A stretch of DNA of 64,000 bases, from contig NZ_JABJWC010000008.1 of assembly GCF_013155395.1 (NCBI RefSeq), positions 54,139 to 118,138 on the forward strand. The letters run 5' to 3'. The notes beneath the pieces are model-generated. The model ran no database searches and had not been told where the DNA came from. It was given only the letters and a program-made list of their open reading frames with translations. Shown one piece after another: positions 16,283 to 26,203 of this stretch. The position numbers were made by a program, and so were the translations under genes. The DNA is from Komagataeibacter melomenusus. GTDB lineage: Bacteria > Pseudomonadota > Alphaproteobacteria > Acetobacterales > Acetobacteraceae. Numbering within the stretch: position 1 is the stretch's first letter; the number at the start of each line of letters is the position of its first letter.

Positions 16283-17706
16283 TCCTTTTCCGACAGATCG
16301 ATGGAGGAAGATCCGCCCCCGCCATCGGCGGAGCGGATAACATGGGCGGCCTCAGCAGCATGAGCGGCGGCATTGCGGCGCTTCATCTTCTGAGCCCAGC
16401 GGGGCGGTTCGCCGGAACCGCCACCATCTCCACCAGACGGACCCTCACCGGTAGGGCCGCCACCCGTGGGGCCATCCCCTTCTCCGGCAGGACCACCGCC
16501 TCCAGAAGGTGCCGGTCCGTTATCCCCGGCTCCGCCTTCGCCTCCCTCCCCCATCCCGCGCGCGGCCCAGCGTCCACCGGCGGCATAGCTTTCCTTGAGG
16601 GATGAACCGGCACGCGAAGCCGCCCCTTTGACGGCATTCGCGACATTTCCACCGACGGCCCGGCCCATGCCTCCGATCCCGGCGGCCATGCTGCCCGCGC
16701 CGCCAGACGCGCCTGCGGCTCCGGCCGAATAGGCGGAGGTAGCAGCCCCGGCAATCGCGGCCCCTCCCCGCGCGGCGGCAGCCGTGGCGCCGAGGGCTGC
16801 GGCACCACCGGAAGCAACAGCCCCGACACCGGCCGCCGCAGCAGCACCCATGGCGCCAACCGCCATGCCGGTACCGACTGCCGCTCCCGCGCCAAGCTGC
16901 GGTGCGCCGGAAATCAGCCCATTGGCGATGCTGCCGCCAAAAATGGACAGGCCGACAATTGCAAGGGAGGCCAGCACCACCGAGACGGACTGCCCGATCG
17001 TGGGAACGTCGCTGCCGTAGGAGGTTGAGAACTGGGCGAACAGAACCGACGCGATAGCGGAAATGACCGCCAGCACCATGATCTTCACACCCGACGAGAC
17101 GACATTGCCCAGCACCTTTTCCGCCAGAAAGGCGGTGCGGCTGAACAGGGCGAAGGGGATCAGGATGAAACCCGCCAGCGTGGTCAGCTTGAATTCGATC
17201 AGGGCAACAAAAAGCTGCACGGCCAGAATGAAGAACGCCGCGAGCACGATCAGCCACGACAGACAGAGCACAAAGATCTGAATGAAGTTCGTAAAGAAGG
17301 CGACAGGACCAAGGAGATTATGGACTGAATCCAGAAGCGGCTGGGCTGCATCGAAACCCGTGGATGCCAGTCGGCCGGGCCGCAGGAAGTCTCCGAGTGC
17401 CAGATTGCCGCCACCGGCTCTCAGGCCAAGGGCCGCAAAACTGTCAAAGACGGTCTTCGACAGACTGGAGAAATTGCTGATCAGAAAGGAAAAGAATCCG
17501 ATATAGAGCGTCTTCTTCACCAGACGCTGGATGATGTCCTCATCAGCAGCCCAGGCCCAGAACAGGCCAGCCAGCGCCATATCCAGCACGGACAGTGTTC
17601 CTGCTAGTGAGATCACATTCCCCTTCACCAGACCGAAGCCGCTGTCGATGGTGGTGGTGAAGGTATTCAGGAAAGTGTCGATAACGCCCACATTGCCCAT
17701 CGCCAT
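16279..17706 (-). CDS. trbL: TrbL, VirB6-like polytopic T4SS channel protein
   Basis: A 475-aa protein. The first 265 residues contain about six membrane segments in the VirB6/TrbL pattern. The rest is a Gly/Ala/Pro-rich tail with low complexity (AVGTGMAVGAMGAAAAAGVG and following), common in TrbL. It likely forms part of the inner-membrane channel. It overlaps trbF by ATGA and starts 5 nt after the trbJ stop; no trbK lies between. Confidence 0.92.
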   Translation of the reverse strand: MAMGNVGVIDTFLNTFTTTIDSGFGLVKGNVISLAGTLSVLDMALAGLFWAWAADEDIIQRLVKKTLYIGFFSFLISNFSSLSKTVFDSFAALGLRAGGGNLALGDFLRPGRLASTGFDAAQPLLDSVHNLLGPVAFFTNFIQIFVLCLSWLIVLAAFFILAVQLFVALIEFKLTTLAGFILIPFALFSRTAFLAEKVLGNVVSSGVKIMVLAVISAIASVLFAQFSTSYGSDVPTIGQSVSVVLASLAIVGLSIFGGSIANGLISGAPQLGAGAAVGTGMAVGAMGAAAAAGVGAVASGGAAALGATAAAARGGAAIAGAATSAYSAGAAGASGGAGSMAAGIGGMGRAVGGNVANAVKGAASRAGSSLKESYAAGGRWAARGMGEGGEGGAGDNGPAPSGGGGPAGEGDGPTGGGPTGEGPSGGDGGGSGEPPRWAQKMKRRNAAAHAAEAAHVIRSADGGGGSSSIDLSEKE

Positions 17707-17711
17707 GGCGG

Positions 17712-18515
17712 TCAGTTCCCGCTGCTGCCGAAAATGGACACCGTGCCGGGCACATAGGCGTCATGCTGTGAAAAATGCTGATACTGGGCTTCACTTTCCG
17801 CTTCCGTCGCAGCATCGCGCGCCTGTTGCAGGGCTGTGGCGCGGCCATTGGCAGCAAGTTCGGCCTGAATGTCGGATAACTGACGGGACTGTAGCGCCAG
17901 AAGCTGGTTTCCTGCCTGCGCCGCCTGCAACGCGCCCGTGGAGGTCTGGCTGGAAGAGACAAGCTGGGTCATGGCCGAACTGTCGCTGGGGATGTTTCCT
18001 ACCACCCGAGCCTGAAGCTTCAGGGCATCTTCGAACCCGCCCACGGAATTCTGCCACCGTGTCTGTGCCTGGCTGAACAGGGCACTGTCTGACATGCCGG
18101 ACGAGATTGAGGTGTACGCCTGCTGGTATTGCTGCTCGACCGAGGTCACCGAATAAGCGATGTTCTGTGCCTGCGCGAGCAAGGCTGTTGTCTGGGAAAT
18201 CGTTGATTGCAGCGTCGACAATGTCGACAGTGGCAGGCTCGCCAGATTACGGCCCTGGTTGACCAGCATCTGCGCCTGATTGGCAAGAGATGTGATCTGG
18301 TTGTCGATCTGCTGAAGCGTGCGGGCCGCGATCAGCACGTTCTGGACGTGGTTCGCCCCATCATAGACCGCCCATTGGGCACGGGCCGGTCGTGAAAGGT
18401 CGAACGTTGCACCGAATGCCAGCGTAACAGAGGCGACAAGAGCAGTGCGATGGAAATGTTTTTCTCTCACACGCGCAAAAAAATCGGTCCGAAGCTGGCA
18501 ATGTCTTTCCGTCAT
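17712..18515 (-). CDS. trbJ: TrbJ, VirB5-like pilus-associated protein
   Basis: A 267-aa exported protein with signal peptide (TALVASVTLAFGATFDLSRPARAQ) followed by coiled-coil helices rich in Gln and Asn (LIAARTLQQIDNQITSLANQ). It is the VirB5-like minor pilus and mating-pair component. The ATG at 18515 forms an ATGA overlap with the trbE stop; an upstream in-frame start at 18563 would lie inside trbE and is rejected. Confidence 0.9.
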   Translation of the reverse strand: MTERHCQLRTDFFARVREKHFHRTALVASVTLAFGATFDLSRPARAQWAVYDGANHVQNVLIAARTLQQIDNQITSLANQAQMLVNQGRNLASLPLSTLSTLQSTISQTTALLAQAQNIAYSVTSVEQQYQQAYTSISSGMSDSALFSQAQTRWQNSVGGFEDALKLQARVVGNIPSDSSAMTQLVSSSQTSTGALQAAQAGNQLLALQSRQLSDIQAELAANGRATALQQARDAATEAESEAQYQHFSQHDAYVPGTVSIFGSSGN

Positions 18516-20965
18516 GGCACGTCCTCCGCCCCGCGATCGTCGCGCAACAGATCCGCCGCCCATGACACGCCCCGCGCGTCAAACCACGCGAGGAGAAAAC
18601 CGTCCCGGCCGTGTTCCGCCAGCACTGCATCGATCAGCTTGTGATCGTCCTTCCCTGATGCTGCGCATAAGGCGAGTGCGACAGGCCCGAGCCCCAGTTC
18701 GAACAGGCGATTGCCGCGTTGCGTCTGGCAGTAATAGTCCCGCTTCGACGCGGCCCGCGCGATGATGGCGATCTGTCGGTCGTTCAGGCCAAAATCCCGA
18801 TAGAGCGCCATGATCTGCGGCTCGATCGCCCGCTCGTTAGGCAGGAATATCCGTGTCGGGCAGCTTTCCACCACCGCCGGAGCAATGCGGGAATTGGCAA
18901 TATCCGACAGGGACTGGGTGGCGAAGATGACGCTGGCGTTCTTTTTGCGCAGGGTTTTCAGCCACTCTCGCAACTGGCCGGAGAAATCCCCGTCATCGAG
19001 AACCAGCCAGCCCTCATCGATGACCAGCAGGGTCGGCCGGCCGTCCAGACGGCCTTCGATGCGGTGGAACAGGTACGACAGAACGGAGGAGGCCGCGCCC
19101 GAGCCGATCAGACCTTCGGTTTCGAACACCACCACATCGGCATCCCCGATACGCTCGGCATCCGCATCCAGGAGGCGGCCGTAGGGACCACCGAGGCAGT
19201 AGGGCGCCAACGCCTGCTTCAGGGCGTTGGACTGGAGAAGCGCGACCAGGCCGGACAGGGTCCGCTCACGGGCAGACGACGATGCCAGCGAATTCAGAGC
19301 CGACCAGAGGTGAGACTTCACCTCCGGGGTCAGCGCCACCCCCTCGCCGACAAGGATCTGACCGAGCCATTCACTGGCCCATTTGCGCTCATCCGGATCA
19401 TCGATCCGCGCCAGCGGCTGAAGTAATACGCCGCTGCCCTCTTCTCCAGACAGATCGGCATCTGTCAGTCCACCCCCGAGATCGCGCCAATCGCCTCCCA
19501 TCGCCAGCGTTGCCGCGCGCATCGACCCGCCAAAATCGAAGGCAAAAATCTGCGATCCCGCATAGCGACGGAACTGGAGCGCCATGAGCGCCAGCAGCAC
19601 GGATTTACCTGCCCCGGTCGGTCCCGCGATTAGCGTATGACCCACATCGCCGACATGCAGGGAAAACCGGAACGGCGTGGCCCCTGCCGTTTTGCCATAA
19701 AACAGCGGTGCGGCCTTGAAATGCCCATCCATCTCCGGCCCTGCCCACACGGCGGAAAGCGGAATCATGTGCGCCAGATTCAGGGTCGAGATCGGGGGCT
19801 GCCGCACATTGGCGTAGACATGCCCCGGCAGAGATCCCAGCCACGCCTCCACCGCGTTCAGGCTTTCCGCCATGCAGGTGAAGTCACGGCCCTGAATGAT
19901 CTTTTCCACGAGGCGAAGTTTTTCCGCCGCTATGCTGGCGCTGCCATCCCACACCGTCACCGTGGCCGTGATGTAAGCCTGCCCGACATCATCCGCGCCC
20001 AGCGACTGCAACGCCAGATCGGCATCGGCTGCCTTGTTGGCGGCATCGTTATCCACGAGAACTGACGCCTCATTGGTCATCACTTCGCGGACAATGGCTG
20101 CGATACTCTTGCGCTTTGCGAACCACTGGCGCCTGATTTTCGTCAGCACCTTGGTGGCGTCGGTCTTGTCCAGCAGGATGGCGCGGGTGGACCAGCGATA
20201 GGGCATGGCCAGCCGGTTCAGGTCGTCCAGGATTCCGGGGAAAGTCCGCGACGGGAAACCCGTAATGGTCAGGGTTTTCAGGAAGGCATCGCCCAGCCTT
20301 GGCTCCAGACCACCCGAAAGCGGCTGGTCCACCAGCAGGGCATCCAGATGCATCGGAATTTCCGGCACCCGGACCCGCTGGTTCCGGGTGGAGATGGTAC
20401 TGTGCAGATAAGTCAGCATCTCACCGTCATCCAGCCATGCCGCCTCGGGCATGAAGCCATCCAGCAAGGCCAGCATCCGATCCGTGCGGTCCACGAACGT
20501 ATGGAGCATGCCATGCGGATCGGGACCATCGCGTTCCCTGCCTTCATAGAGAAAACGCTCGGCGCGACCTGATGATTCCGCCGGTGGCAGCCAGACCAGG
20601 GTCAGAAAATACCGACTCTCGAAATGCGCGCCCTCATCCTCGAACTGCTCCCGGCGCTCCAGGTCGACCATCTGGCTGGCTGCGTCGGGAAAGTCACCGT
20701 CAGGATAGAGTGTCGCCGGGACGCGCTGCGCTTCCACGAACACCGCCCAGCCTGAGCCAAGGCGACGGAGCGCATTGTTCAATCTTCCGGTCACACCGAC
20801 CAGTTCCGCTGGTGTTGCGCTATCGAGATCGGGACCACGTATTTTTGCGGTGCGCTGAAAACTGCCGTCCTTGTTCAGGACGACGCCCTTTTCGACCAGC
20901 GCGGCCCAGGGCAGGAAATCAGACAGCAGGGAGTTTCGGTTGCGATATTCGCCAAGGGACATCAT
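18512..20965 (-). CDS. trbE: TrbE, VirB4-type T4SS ATPase
   Basis: An 817-aa ATPase: N-terminal CagE/VirB4 region, Walker A GPTGAGKSVLLAL near the middle, Walker B PTLLVIDEGW, and the FATQSLSDIANSRIAPAVVE stretch typical of VirB4. It powers pilus assembly and substrate transfer. The start has an upstream GGAGG and lies 15 nt after the trbD stop. Confidence 0.94.
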   Translation of the reverse strand: MMSLGEYRNRNSLLSDFLPWAALVEKGVVLNKDGSFQRTAKIRGPDLDSATPAELVGVTGRLNNALRRLGSGWAVFVEAQRVPATLYPDGDFPDAASQMVDLERREQFEDEGAHFESRYFLTLVWLPPAESSGRAERFLYEGRERDGPDPHGMLHTFVDRTDRMLALLDGFMPEAAWLDDGEMLTYLHSTISTRNQRVRVPEIPMHLDALLVDQPLSGGLEPRLGDAFLKTLTITGFPSRTFPGILDDLNRLAMPYRWSTRAILLDKTDATKVLTKIRRQWFAKRKSIAAIVREVMTNEASVLVDNDAANKAADADLALQSLGADDVGQAYITATVTVWDGSASIAAEKLRLVEKIIQGRDFTCMAESLNAVEAWLGSLPGHVYANVRQPPISTLNLAHMIPLSAVWAGPEMDGHFKAAPLFYGKTAGATPFRFSLHVGDVGHTLIAGPTGAGKSVLLALMALQFRRYAGSQIFAFDFGGSMRAATLAMGGDWRDLGGGLTDADLSGEEGSGVLLQPLARIDDPDERKWASEWLGQILVGEGVALTPEVKSHLWSALNSLASSSARERTLSGLVALLQSNALKQALAPYCLGGPYGRLLDADAERIGDADVVVFETEGLIGSGAASSVLSYLFHRIEGRLDGRPTLLVIDEGWLVLDDGDFSGQLREWLKTLRKKNASVIFATQSLSDIANSRIAPAVVESCPTRIFLPNERAIEPQIMALYRDFGLNDRQIAIIARAASKRDYYCQTQRGNRLFELGLGPVALALCAASGKDDHKLIDAVLAEHGRDGFLLAWFDARGVSWAADLLRDDRGAEDVP

Positions 20966-20980
20966 GGCCCTGTCCTCCCT

Positions 20981-21259
20981 CTACGCACGAAGCCAGGCGG
21001 GATAACGGAGATGCCGTCGTCCCACCTCGATGAAGACCGGATCGCGTTTCGCACCCCAGACCGCGAGCCCATGGCCGACGATCCAGAATGCGGCCCCGAT
21101 CAGCCACAGCCGCAGACCAAGGGCGATCGCTGCCGCCAGCGTGCCGTTGGCGATGGCAACGGCGCGGGGCGCACCACCGAGCAGGATGGGATCGGTCAGC
21201 GAGCGATGCACCGGGACATGGAAGCCCGGCACGGCATCATCGTCATATCCCACGGCCAT
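20981..21259 (-). CDS. trbD: TrbD, VirB3-like protein
   Basis: A 92-aa protein beginning MAVGYDDDAVPGFHVPVHRS, with two adjacent membrane helices (about 32-68). The VGYDD-PGF-PVHRSLT start is the TrbD/VirB3 signature. The ATG at 21259 overlaps the trbC stop by one base (TGATG). A longer in-frame reading runs back into trbC and is not real. Confidence 0.9.
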   Translation of the reverse strand: MAVGYDDDAVPGFHVPVHRSLTDPILLGGAPRAVAIANGTLAAAIALGLRLWLIGAAFWIVGHGLAVWGAKRDPVFIEVGRRHLRYPAWLRA

Positions 21260-21627
21260 CAGATCAGCGCCCCACCGGAGAACGAAAAGAACGACAGGAA
21301 GAAGCTGGACGCGGCAAAAGCAATGGATAGACCAAAGACAATCTGGATCAGGCGGCGGAACCCGCCGGATGTTTCCCCGAAGGCCAGCGTCAGGCCGGTC
21401 ACGGTAATGATGATCACCGAGATGATTTTGGCGACCGGTCCCTGCACGGATTCCAGAATCTCGTTGAGCGGGGTTTCCCACGGCATGCTGGATCCTGACG
21501 CCCATGCCGACGACGCGAAAGCAAACGACAGCAACAGGGACGTTCCGAATACACGGAGATCCCGCACATGCCAGTCAGGACGTGCGACAGCGCACACGAC
21601 GGCGCGCAGACGTGAAGGCGGCCTCAT
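21259..21627 (-). CDS. trbC: TrbC, VirB2-like pilin precursor
   Basis: A 122-aa prepilin: long signal (cleavage near AWA, residue 43), then the pilin body MPWETPLNEILESVQGPVAK with two hydrophobic helices (about 67-83 and 95-118). VirB2/TrbC forms the conjugative pilus. ATG at 21627 overlaps the trbB stop (ATGA); longer in-frame reading lies inside trbB. Confidence 0.92.
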   Translation of the reverse strand: MRPPSRLRAVVCAVARPDWHVRDLRVFGTSLLLSFAFASSAWASGSSMPWETPLNEILESVQGPVAKIISVIIITVTGLTLAFGETSGGFRRLIQIVFGLSIAFAASSFFLSFFSFSGGALI

Positions 21628-22628
21628 GATGACTCTCCATTGGCAGAGCAGGATGTTTCGGGAGACGAGAAGCTGACCGGACGGATGCGATAGGCACCCG
21701 TCACGGGATCTAGGCCATCGATTTCTGCCAGTTCGGACAGGTGGCGGGCCGTGCCGCGTCCGGACAGGACCGCGATGACGTCGATGGTTTCCGCGATCAT
21801 GGCGCGTGGCACTGTGACCACCGCCTCCTGGATCAGTTGTTCCAGCCGATACAGGGCCGCGAGCACTGATCCGGCATGTAGTGTACCGATACCGCCGGGA
21901 TGGCCGGTGCCCCATGCTTTCAGCAGGTCCAGCGCCTCGGGGCCGCGCACCTCACCAATCGGGATACGGTCGGGCCGCAGGCGCAGGGCGGACCGCACCA
22001 GTTCGGACAGGGTTACGACACCATCCCTTGTACGCATGGCGATCAGATTGGGGGCTGTGCATTGCAGTTCCCGCGTATCTTCGATCAGCACGACGCGATC
22101 ACCGGTTTTCGCGACCTCGGCCAGCAGCGCATTGACCAGCGTGGTCTTGCCGGTCGATGTCCCGCCGGCGACCAGGATGTTTTTCCGTTCCGCGACCGCG
22201 CGGCGCAGAAATACCGCCTGCCCCACCGTCATGATTCCGGCGGCGACATAATCGTCGAGGGTGAACACGGCCACGGCGGGCTTGCGGATGGCGAAACTCG
22301 GGGCGGTCACGACGGGCGGGAGCAATCCCTCGAACCGCTCACCGGTTGGCAGTTCCGCCGATACGCGCGGTGCTGCCTCATGCACCTCCGCCCCGACATG
22401 GTGCGCGACCAGGCGTACGATGCGCTCGGCATCGGCCGGCGTAACCCTGTCGCCGGTATCGCCCAGCCCCTCGGACAGGCGGTCGATCCACAGCCTGCCA
22501 TCGGGATTGAGCATCACCTCGACAATGGCAGGATCAGCGAGGTGCCGGGCAATCGCCGGTCCCATCGCCGTGCGCAGCATGGACATGCCGCGTACCGTGG
22601 CCCTTTCATGGATGCTGGAAACTGACAT
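21624..22628 (-). CDS. trbB: TrbB, VirB11-type T4SS ATPase
   Basis: A 334-aa hexameric ATPase of the VirB11 family with Walker [16 protein letters not shown], Asp box LIEDTRELQ, Walker B-like [19 protein letters not shown] and the [11 protein letters not shown]is box. It is the first gene of the coupled trb run. ATG at 22628 is preferred; the in-frame start at 22670 adds 14 poorly conserved residues. Confidence 0.94.
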   Translation of the reverse strand: MSVSSIHERATVRGMSMLRTAMGPAIARHLADPAIVEVMLNPDGRLWIDRLSEGLGDTGDRVTPADAERIVRLVAHHVGAEVHEAAPRVSAELPTGERFEGLLPPVVTAPSFAIRKPAVAVFTLDDYVAAGIMTVGQAVFLRRAVAERKNILVAGGTSTGKTTLVNALLAEVAKTGDRVVLIEDTRELQCTAPNLIAMRTRDGVVTLSELVRSALRLRPDRIPIGEVRGPEALDLLKAWGTGHPGGIGTLHAGSVLAALYRLEQLIQEAVVTVPRAMIAETIDVIAVLSGRGTARHLSELAEIDGLDPVTGAYRIRPVSFSSPETSCSANGESS

Positions 22629-22773
22629 GATTTTCCCCGCTATGAGCCGAACACGATGCGCGGACAGCAACGGGGCAATTAAGAAAGGCAGGAAACCACG
22701 CGGTTCAACAGGAATTCATGCGTCGTAGGGCGGTGGGGAAACGTAGGGCAAAAATACTTGCAGGGTGCGGAAA

Positions 22774-23220
22774 TTACGAATCCGGTTCATCCTGTAAGGC
22801 AGGATCGGAAACATCGTCTGGAATTTCCTGCTGGAGTCTCGGTCCCTGGGCCAGCCTGCGACCGAGGGCCGAGACAAAATTATCGTAACGCGCCCCGGCC
22901 TGCGCCCGTGCTGCCCTGGCAGCCGGTTCAGGCAAGGGCGGGGTCGTGGTGAGCCAGAAGCGGATGAACAGCGCCAGGGTCTCCACCGTGATGCCGATAT
23001 CGCGCTCCAGCCGCGCAAGACGCCGGTCCTGCCGGTCGAGGCGCTTCGATGTTGCAGCCTCGCGGCGCTCCTCCCCGTCGGGCGACAGAAAGGAAGCGAC
23101 GGCAGCCTCCACGATCAGGGACATCGGCTGCGCACGTCGCGCGGCATAGGCGGAGAGGGTCTTCATCACATCAGGGTCGAGATAGACGGAGATCTGGGCT
23201 TTCTTTTTTGCCATCACCAT
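22774..23220 (-). CDS. Ribbon-helix-helix (CopG-like) protein, TraJ/TraK-like accessory
   Basis: A 148-aa protein: N-terminal RHH motif (KKAQISVYLDPDVMKTLSAYAARR, about 5-30), a coiled-coil middle, and a hydrophobic patch ETLALFIRFWLTTTPPLP. CopG-like proteins in this position, between traG and trbB, often bind oriT or the tra promoter. ATG at 23220 has GAGGA 5 nt upstream; a second ATG two codons on is possible. Confidence 0.75.
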   Translation of the reverse strand: MVMAKKKAQISVYLDPDVMKTLSAYAARRAQPMSLIVEAAVASFLSPDGEERREAATSKRLDRQDRRLARLERDIGITVETLALFIRFWLTTTPPLPEPAARAARAQAGARYDNFVSALGRRLAQGPRLQQEIPDDVSDPALQDEPDS

Positions 23221-23227
23221 ACTTTCC

Positions 23228-25219
23228 TCACAGTTCCAGCTCGTCGCCACAGTCGAGCGATGCCTGCCGGGCCACACCGCGCATGAGATCGTTCATCCGG
23301 TTGTTACGGGGCGCGATGTCGTCGAATTCGTCAGTCGGGTCGGGTGCGAATTCATTTTCCATCGGCTCCTTCTTCTCGACCGTTCCCTCACCCAGTTCTG
23401 GCTGACGGCGGCGGGCAGACTGTTTCGGGTCTTCATCCCCCTCGTCCTCCGTCGGCTCCGCCCCGGCATCCGGCGCCGGTGGGCGTGGCGGCAACGGTCG
23501 CGTGCTCCAGTCGTCGGGACGGCCATCTTTCGGGCGCGGAAGATCAGGCGGAGGAAGAACGCGCTCGCGGAAGCGGTCATCCTCGAAATAGCGGGCCTTC
23601 TTCGCGCGGATCGGATAGAGACCGGAGACCATGACGATCTCGTCCGCTGGCGGGAGCTGCATGACTTCTCCCGCCGTCAGCAGCGGGCGTGCCGTCTCCG
23701 AGCGCGAAACCATCAGATGGCCCAGCCAGGGCGAAAGCCGGTGCCCCGCGTAGTTCTTCATCGCCTTCATCTCGGTGGCAGTCCCAAGCGCGTCAGACAC
23801 ACGTTTCGCCGTCCGCTCATCGTTGGTGGCGAAGCTCACCCGGACATGGCAGTTGTCGAGGATCGAATTGTTCGGCCCATAAGCCCGTTCGATCTGGTTG
23901 AGGGACTGGGCGATCAGGAAGCTTTTGATCCGGTAGCCCGCCATGAAAGCCAGCGCCGATTCAAAGAAATCCAGACGCCCGAGGGCCGGAAATTCGTCGA
24001 GCATCAGTAGCAGGCGCCGTCGCTGTGCCGCAGCCTCCAAGTCTTCCGTCAGCCTACGGCCAATCTGGTTCAGCACCAGCCTGATCAATGGCTTGGTGCG
24101 GCTGATATCCGAGGGGGGCACGGTCAGGTAAAGCGTCACTGGGCGGTCCCCTCCAACGATGTCGGCAATGCGCCATTCGCAGCGCCGGGTGACTTCCGCC
24201 ACCACCGGATCACGGTACAGGCCAAGGAAGGACATGGCAGTGGAGAGCACGCCCGAGCGTTCATTGGGCGATTTGTTCAGCAGCTCGCGCGCGGCCGATG
24301 CAACAACAGGATGTGGCCACTTCTCACCCAGATGGTTTGTCCGCATCATGACCGACAGCGTGGTGGCGATCGGGCGCTTCGGGTCCGACAGGAAATTGGC
24401 GACACCGGCGAGGGTTTTGTCTGGCTCGGCATAGAGGACATGCAGGATGGCGCCGACAAGCAGGGAGTGTGAGGTTTTCTCCCAGTGATTGCGCTTCTCC
24501 AGACTGCCTTCCGGGTCCACGAGGATATCGGCGACATTCTGGGCATCGCGGACTTCCCACTCTCCACGCCGGATTTCCAGTAACGGGTTATAGGCGGACG
24601 AGATCGCATTGGTCGGGTCAAACAGCACGACGCGACCGAAACGGGCGCGAAATCCCGCCGTCAACTCCCAGTTCTCGCCCTTAATGTCGTGGACAATAGC
24701 TGAGCCAGGCCAGGTCAGAAGCGTCGGGATGACCATACCGACACCCTTGCCACTGCGCGTTGGTGCAAAGGTCAGGACGTGCTCCGGTCCGTCATGGCGC
24801 AGATAGGCCTTGCCATACCGGCCAAGCACCACCCCATCCGGGTCAAGCAGCCCGGCTTTCGCGATCTCGTCCGGGTCCGCCCAGCGTGCCGACCCGTAGG
24901 TTTCGATTTTCCTGGCTTCACGGGCGCGATGGACCGACAGCGTCACGGCGGCGGCGAAAGCCAGCACCCCACCCGATCCGGCCATCCACGCCCCGCGCGC
25001 AAAGACGTTCGGGGCATAGGCGTCGAATTCGAACCACCACCAGAAAAACAGCGGCGGCGCGTAGACCGACCAGTGATGGAACAGCACGAACCAGGGCCGA
25101 CCGAGTTCAGGCTGGAAGCCCAGTTCCCAGGCCGTCCATTGGGTCGCGGCCCACCAGGACAGGACGACAATGGACAGGACCACCGCGACCTGTCCCCATT
25201 GAATTTTGGTTCCCGGCAT
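23228..25219 (-). CDS. traG: TraG, VirD4-type coupling protein
   Basis: A 663-aa type IV coupling protein. Two N-terminal membrane helices (about 8-28 and 75-100) precede the ATPase domain with Walker A APTRSGKGVGMVIPTLL and Walker B LLLMLDEFPALGRL. An acidic tail follows. It links the relaxase-DNA complex to the T4SS. The ATG at 25219 with AAGGAGG upstream is preferred over an in-frame start 198 nt earlier that has no such site. It ends 7 nt before the RHH gene. Confidence 0.93.
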   Translation of the reverse strand: MPGTKIQWGQVAVVLSIVVLSWWAATQWTAWELGFQPELGRPWFVLFHHWSVYAPPLFFWWWFEFDAYAPNVFARGAWMAGSGGVLAFAAAVTLSVHRAREARKIETYGSARWADPDEIAKAGLLDPDGVVLGRYGKAYLRHDGPEHVLTFAPTRSGKGVGMVIPTLLTWPGSAIVHDIKGENWELTAGFRARFGRVVLFDPTNAISSAYNPLLEIRRGEWEVRDAQNVADILVDPEGSLEKRNHWEKTSHSLLVGAILHVLYAEPDKTLAGVANFLSDPKRPIATTLSVMMRTNHLGEKWPHPVVASAARELLNKSPNERSGVLSTAMSFLGLYRDPVVAEVTRRCEWRIADIVGGDRPVTLYLTVPPSDISRTKPLIRLVLNQIGRRLTEDLEAAAQRRRLLLMLDEFPALGRLDFFESALAFMAGYRIKSFLIAQSLNQIERAYGPNNSILDNCHVRVSFATNDERTAKRVSDALGTATEMKAMKNYAGHRLSPWLGHLMVSRSETARPLLTAGEVMQLPPADEIVMVSGLYPIRAKKARYFEDDRFRERVLPPPDLPRPKDGRPDDWSTRPLPPRPPAPDAGAEPTEDEGDEDPKQSARRRQPELGEGTVEKKEPMENEFAPDPTDEFDDIAPRNNRMNDLMRGVARQASLDCGDELEL

Positions 25220-25468
25220 TTTCGATTCCTCCTTGCGCAGGAACAGGTCGGGCGGCCATTTTCCGTTCCGCAAGGGCTTTTCCCGCGTCGTCGCATCCCG
25301 GCGCATGGCAGGGAAAAAATACTTGTCCGGTGCGGCCCAGACCGTCATCACATTGAGCGAAGGTCGCGGGAGTCGAATGATAACCGGGTCTTGTGGCTGG
25401 ACGGGTGCTGCGGCCAACGATGATGCGAACCCCGACCAGACATGGATTTTCTGGCACTCCCTCTCATT

Positions 25469-25488
25469 ATGTAGTAATGTTCCTACAT
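25469..25488. promoter_or_regulatory. Inverted repeat upstream of toxin-antitoxin genes (probable operator)
   Basis: ATGTAG (25469-25474) and CTACAT (25483-25488) form an inverted repeat with an 8-nt spacer, 20 nt before the antitoxin start. Phd-type antitoxins usually repress their own promoter at such palindromes. Confidence 0.5.
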
Positions 25489-25507
25489 TGCAGTCTGGAG
25501 GCCGGAC

Positions 25508-25762
25508 ATGAGCATCACCACACTTTCAAGCCGCGAGTTCAACCAGGACACCAGCCGGGCCAAGAAGGCGGCGGCCGAGGGACCGGTGTTCATCACCGAC
25601 AGGGGACGCACGGCCCATGTCCTGCTCAGTATTGAGGAATACCGCCGTCTGACACACCATCCGCGCAAGATCGCGGACGCTCTGGCGATGCCGGAAGCTG
25701 CGGACATCGCATTCGATCCGCCTCGCGCCAATATCACACTCCGCCCGGCCGATTTTTCCTGA
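25508..25762 (+). CDS. Phd/YefM-type antitoxin
   Basis: An 84-aa protein with the Phd/YefM DNA-binding fold: SSREFNQDTSRAKKAAAEGPV, FITDRGRTAHVLLSIEEYRRL, then a short tail predicted to bind the toxin. A GGAGG site is 8 nt upstream. The stop overlaps the toxin start by one base (TGATG), giving coupled synthesis. Neutralises the PIN toxin and stabilises the element. Confidence 0.88.
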   Translation: MSITTLSSREFNQDTSRAKKAAAEGPVFITDRGRTAHVLLSIEEYRRLTHHPRKIADALAMPEAADIAFDPPRANITLRPADFS

Positions 25763-26190
25763 TGTTCCTGCTGGACACGAACGTCGTTTCAGAACTGAGA
25801 AAAATCCGTGCCGGGAAAGCCGACCCGAATGTCGCGGCATGGGCGGATAGCGTGGAGGCAGAAGATCTGTATCTCTCCGCCATCACCGTCATGGAACTGG
25901 AAAACGGCATCCTGCGCGTGGAGCGCCGCGACGGAGCCACTGGCACGATCCTGCGGACCTGGCTGGAACAGCATGTCCTTCCTGCGTTCGAAGGGCGTAT
26001 TTTTCCCGTCGATACATCCGTAGCCCTGCGCTGCGCCCGGCTCCATGTCCCCGATCCCCGTTCGGAACGTGATGCCCTCATCGCCGCGACCGCGCTGGTT
26101 CATGGCAAGACGGTCGTGACCCGCAACGTCGCGGATTTCCTGCCATGCGGTGTCCCCCTGCTCAACCCGTGGGAACCCCAGCCGGACTGA
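25762..26190 (+). CDS. PIN-domain toxin (VapC/FitB-like)
   Basis: A 142-aa PIN ribonuclease. The acidic active-site residues are visible: D6 (LLDTNVVSE), E46 (ITVMELENGI), D103 or D104 region (SERDALIAATAL) and a final Asp in RNVADF. FitB-like size and layout. Paired with the Phd-type antitoxin. Its 3' end faces the relaxase gene 13 nt away. Confidence 0.9.
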   Translation: MFLLDTNVVSELRKIRAGKADPNVAAWADSVEAEDLYLSAITVMELENGILRVERRDGATGTILRTWLEQHVLPAFEGRIFPVDTSVALRCARLHVPDPRSERDALIAATALVHGKTVVTRNVADFLPCGVPLLNPWEPQPD

Positions 26191-26203
26191 CAGGAGCGCT
26201 GGT

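Noticed and set aside
16300..17000. Repeats in the trbL 3' half as a CRISPR or tandem array
   Set aside because: They are Gly/Ala/Pro-rich codon repeats in the TrbL tail, not spaced identical repeats. No CRISPR array was seen in the window.
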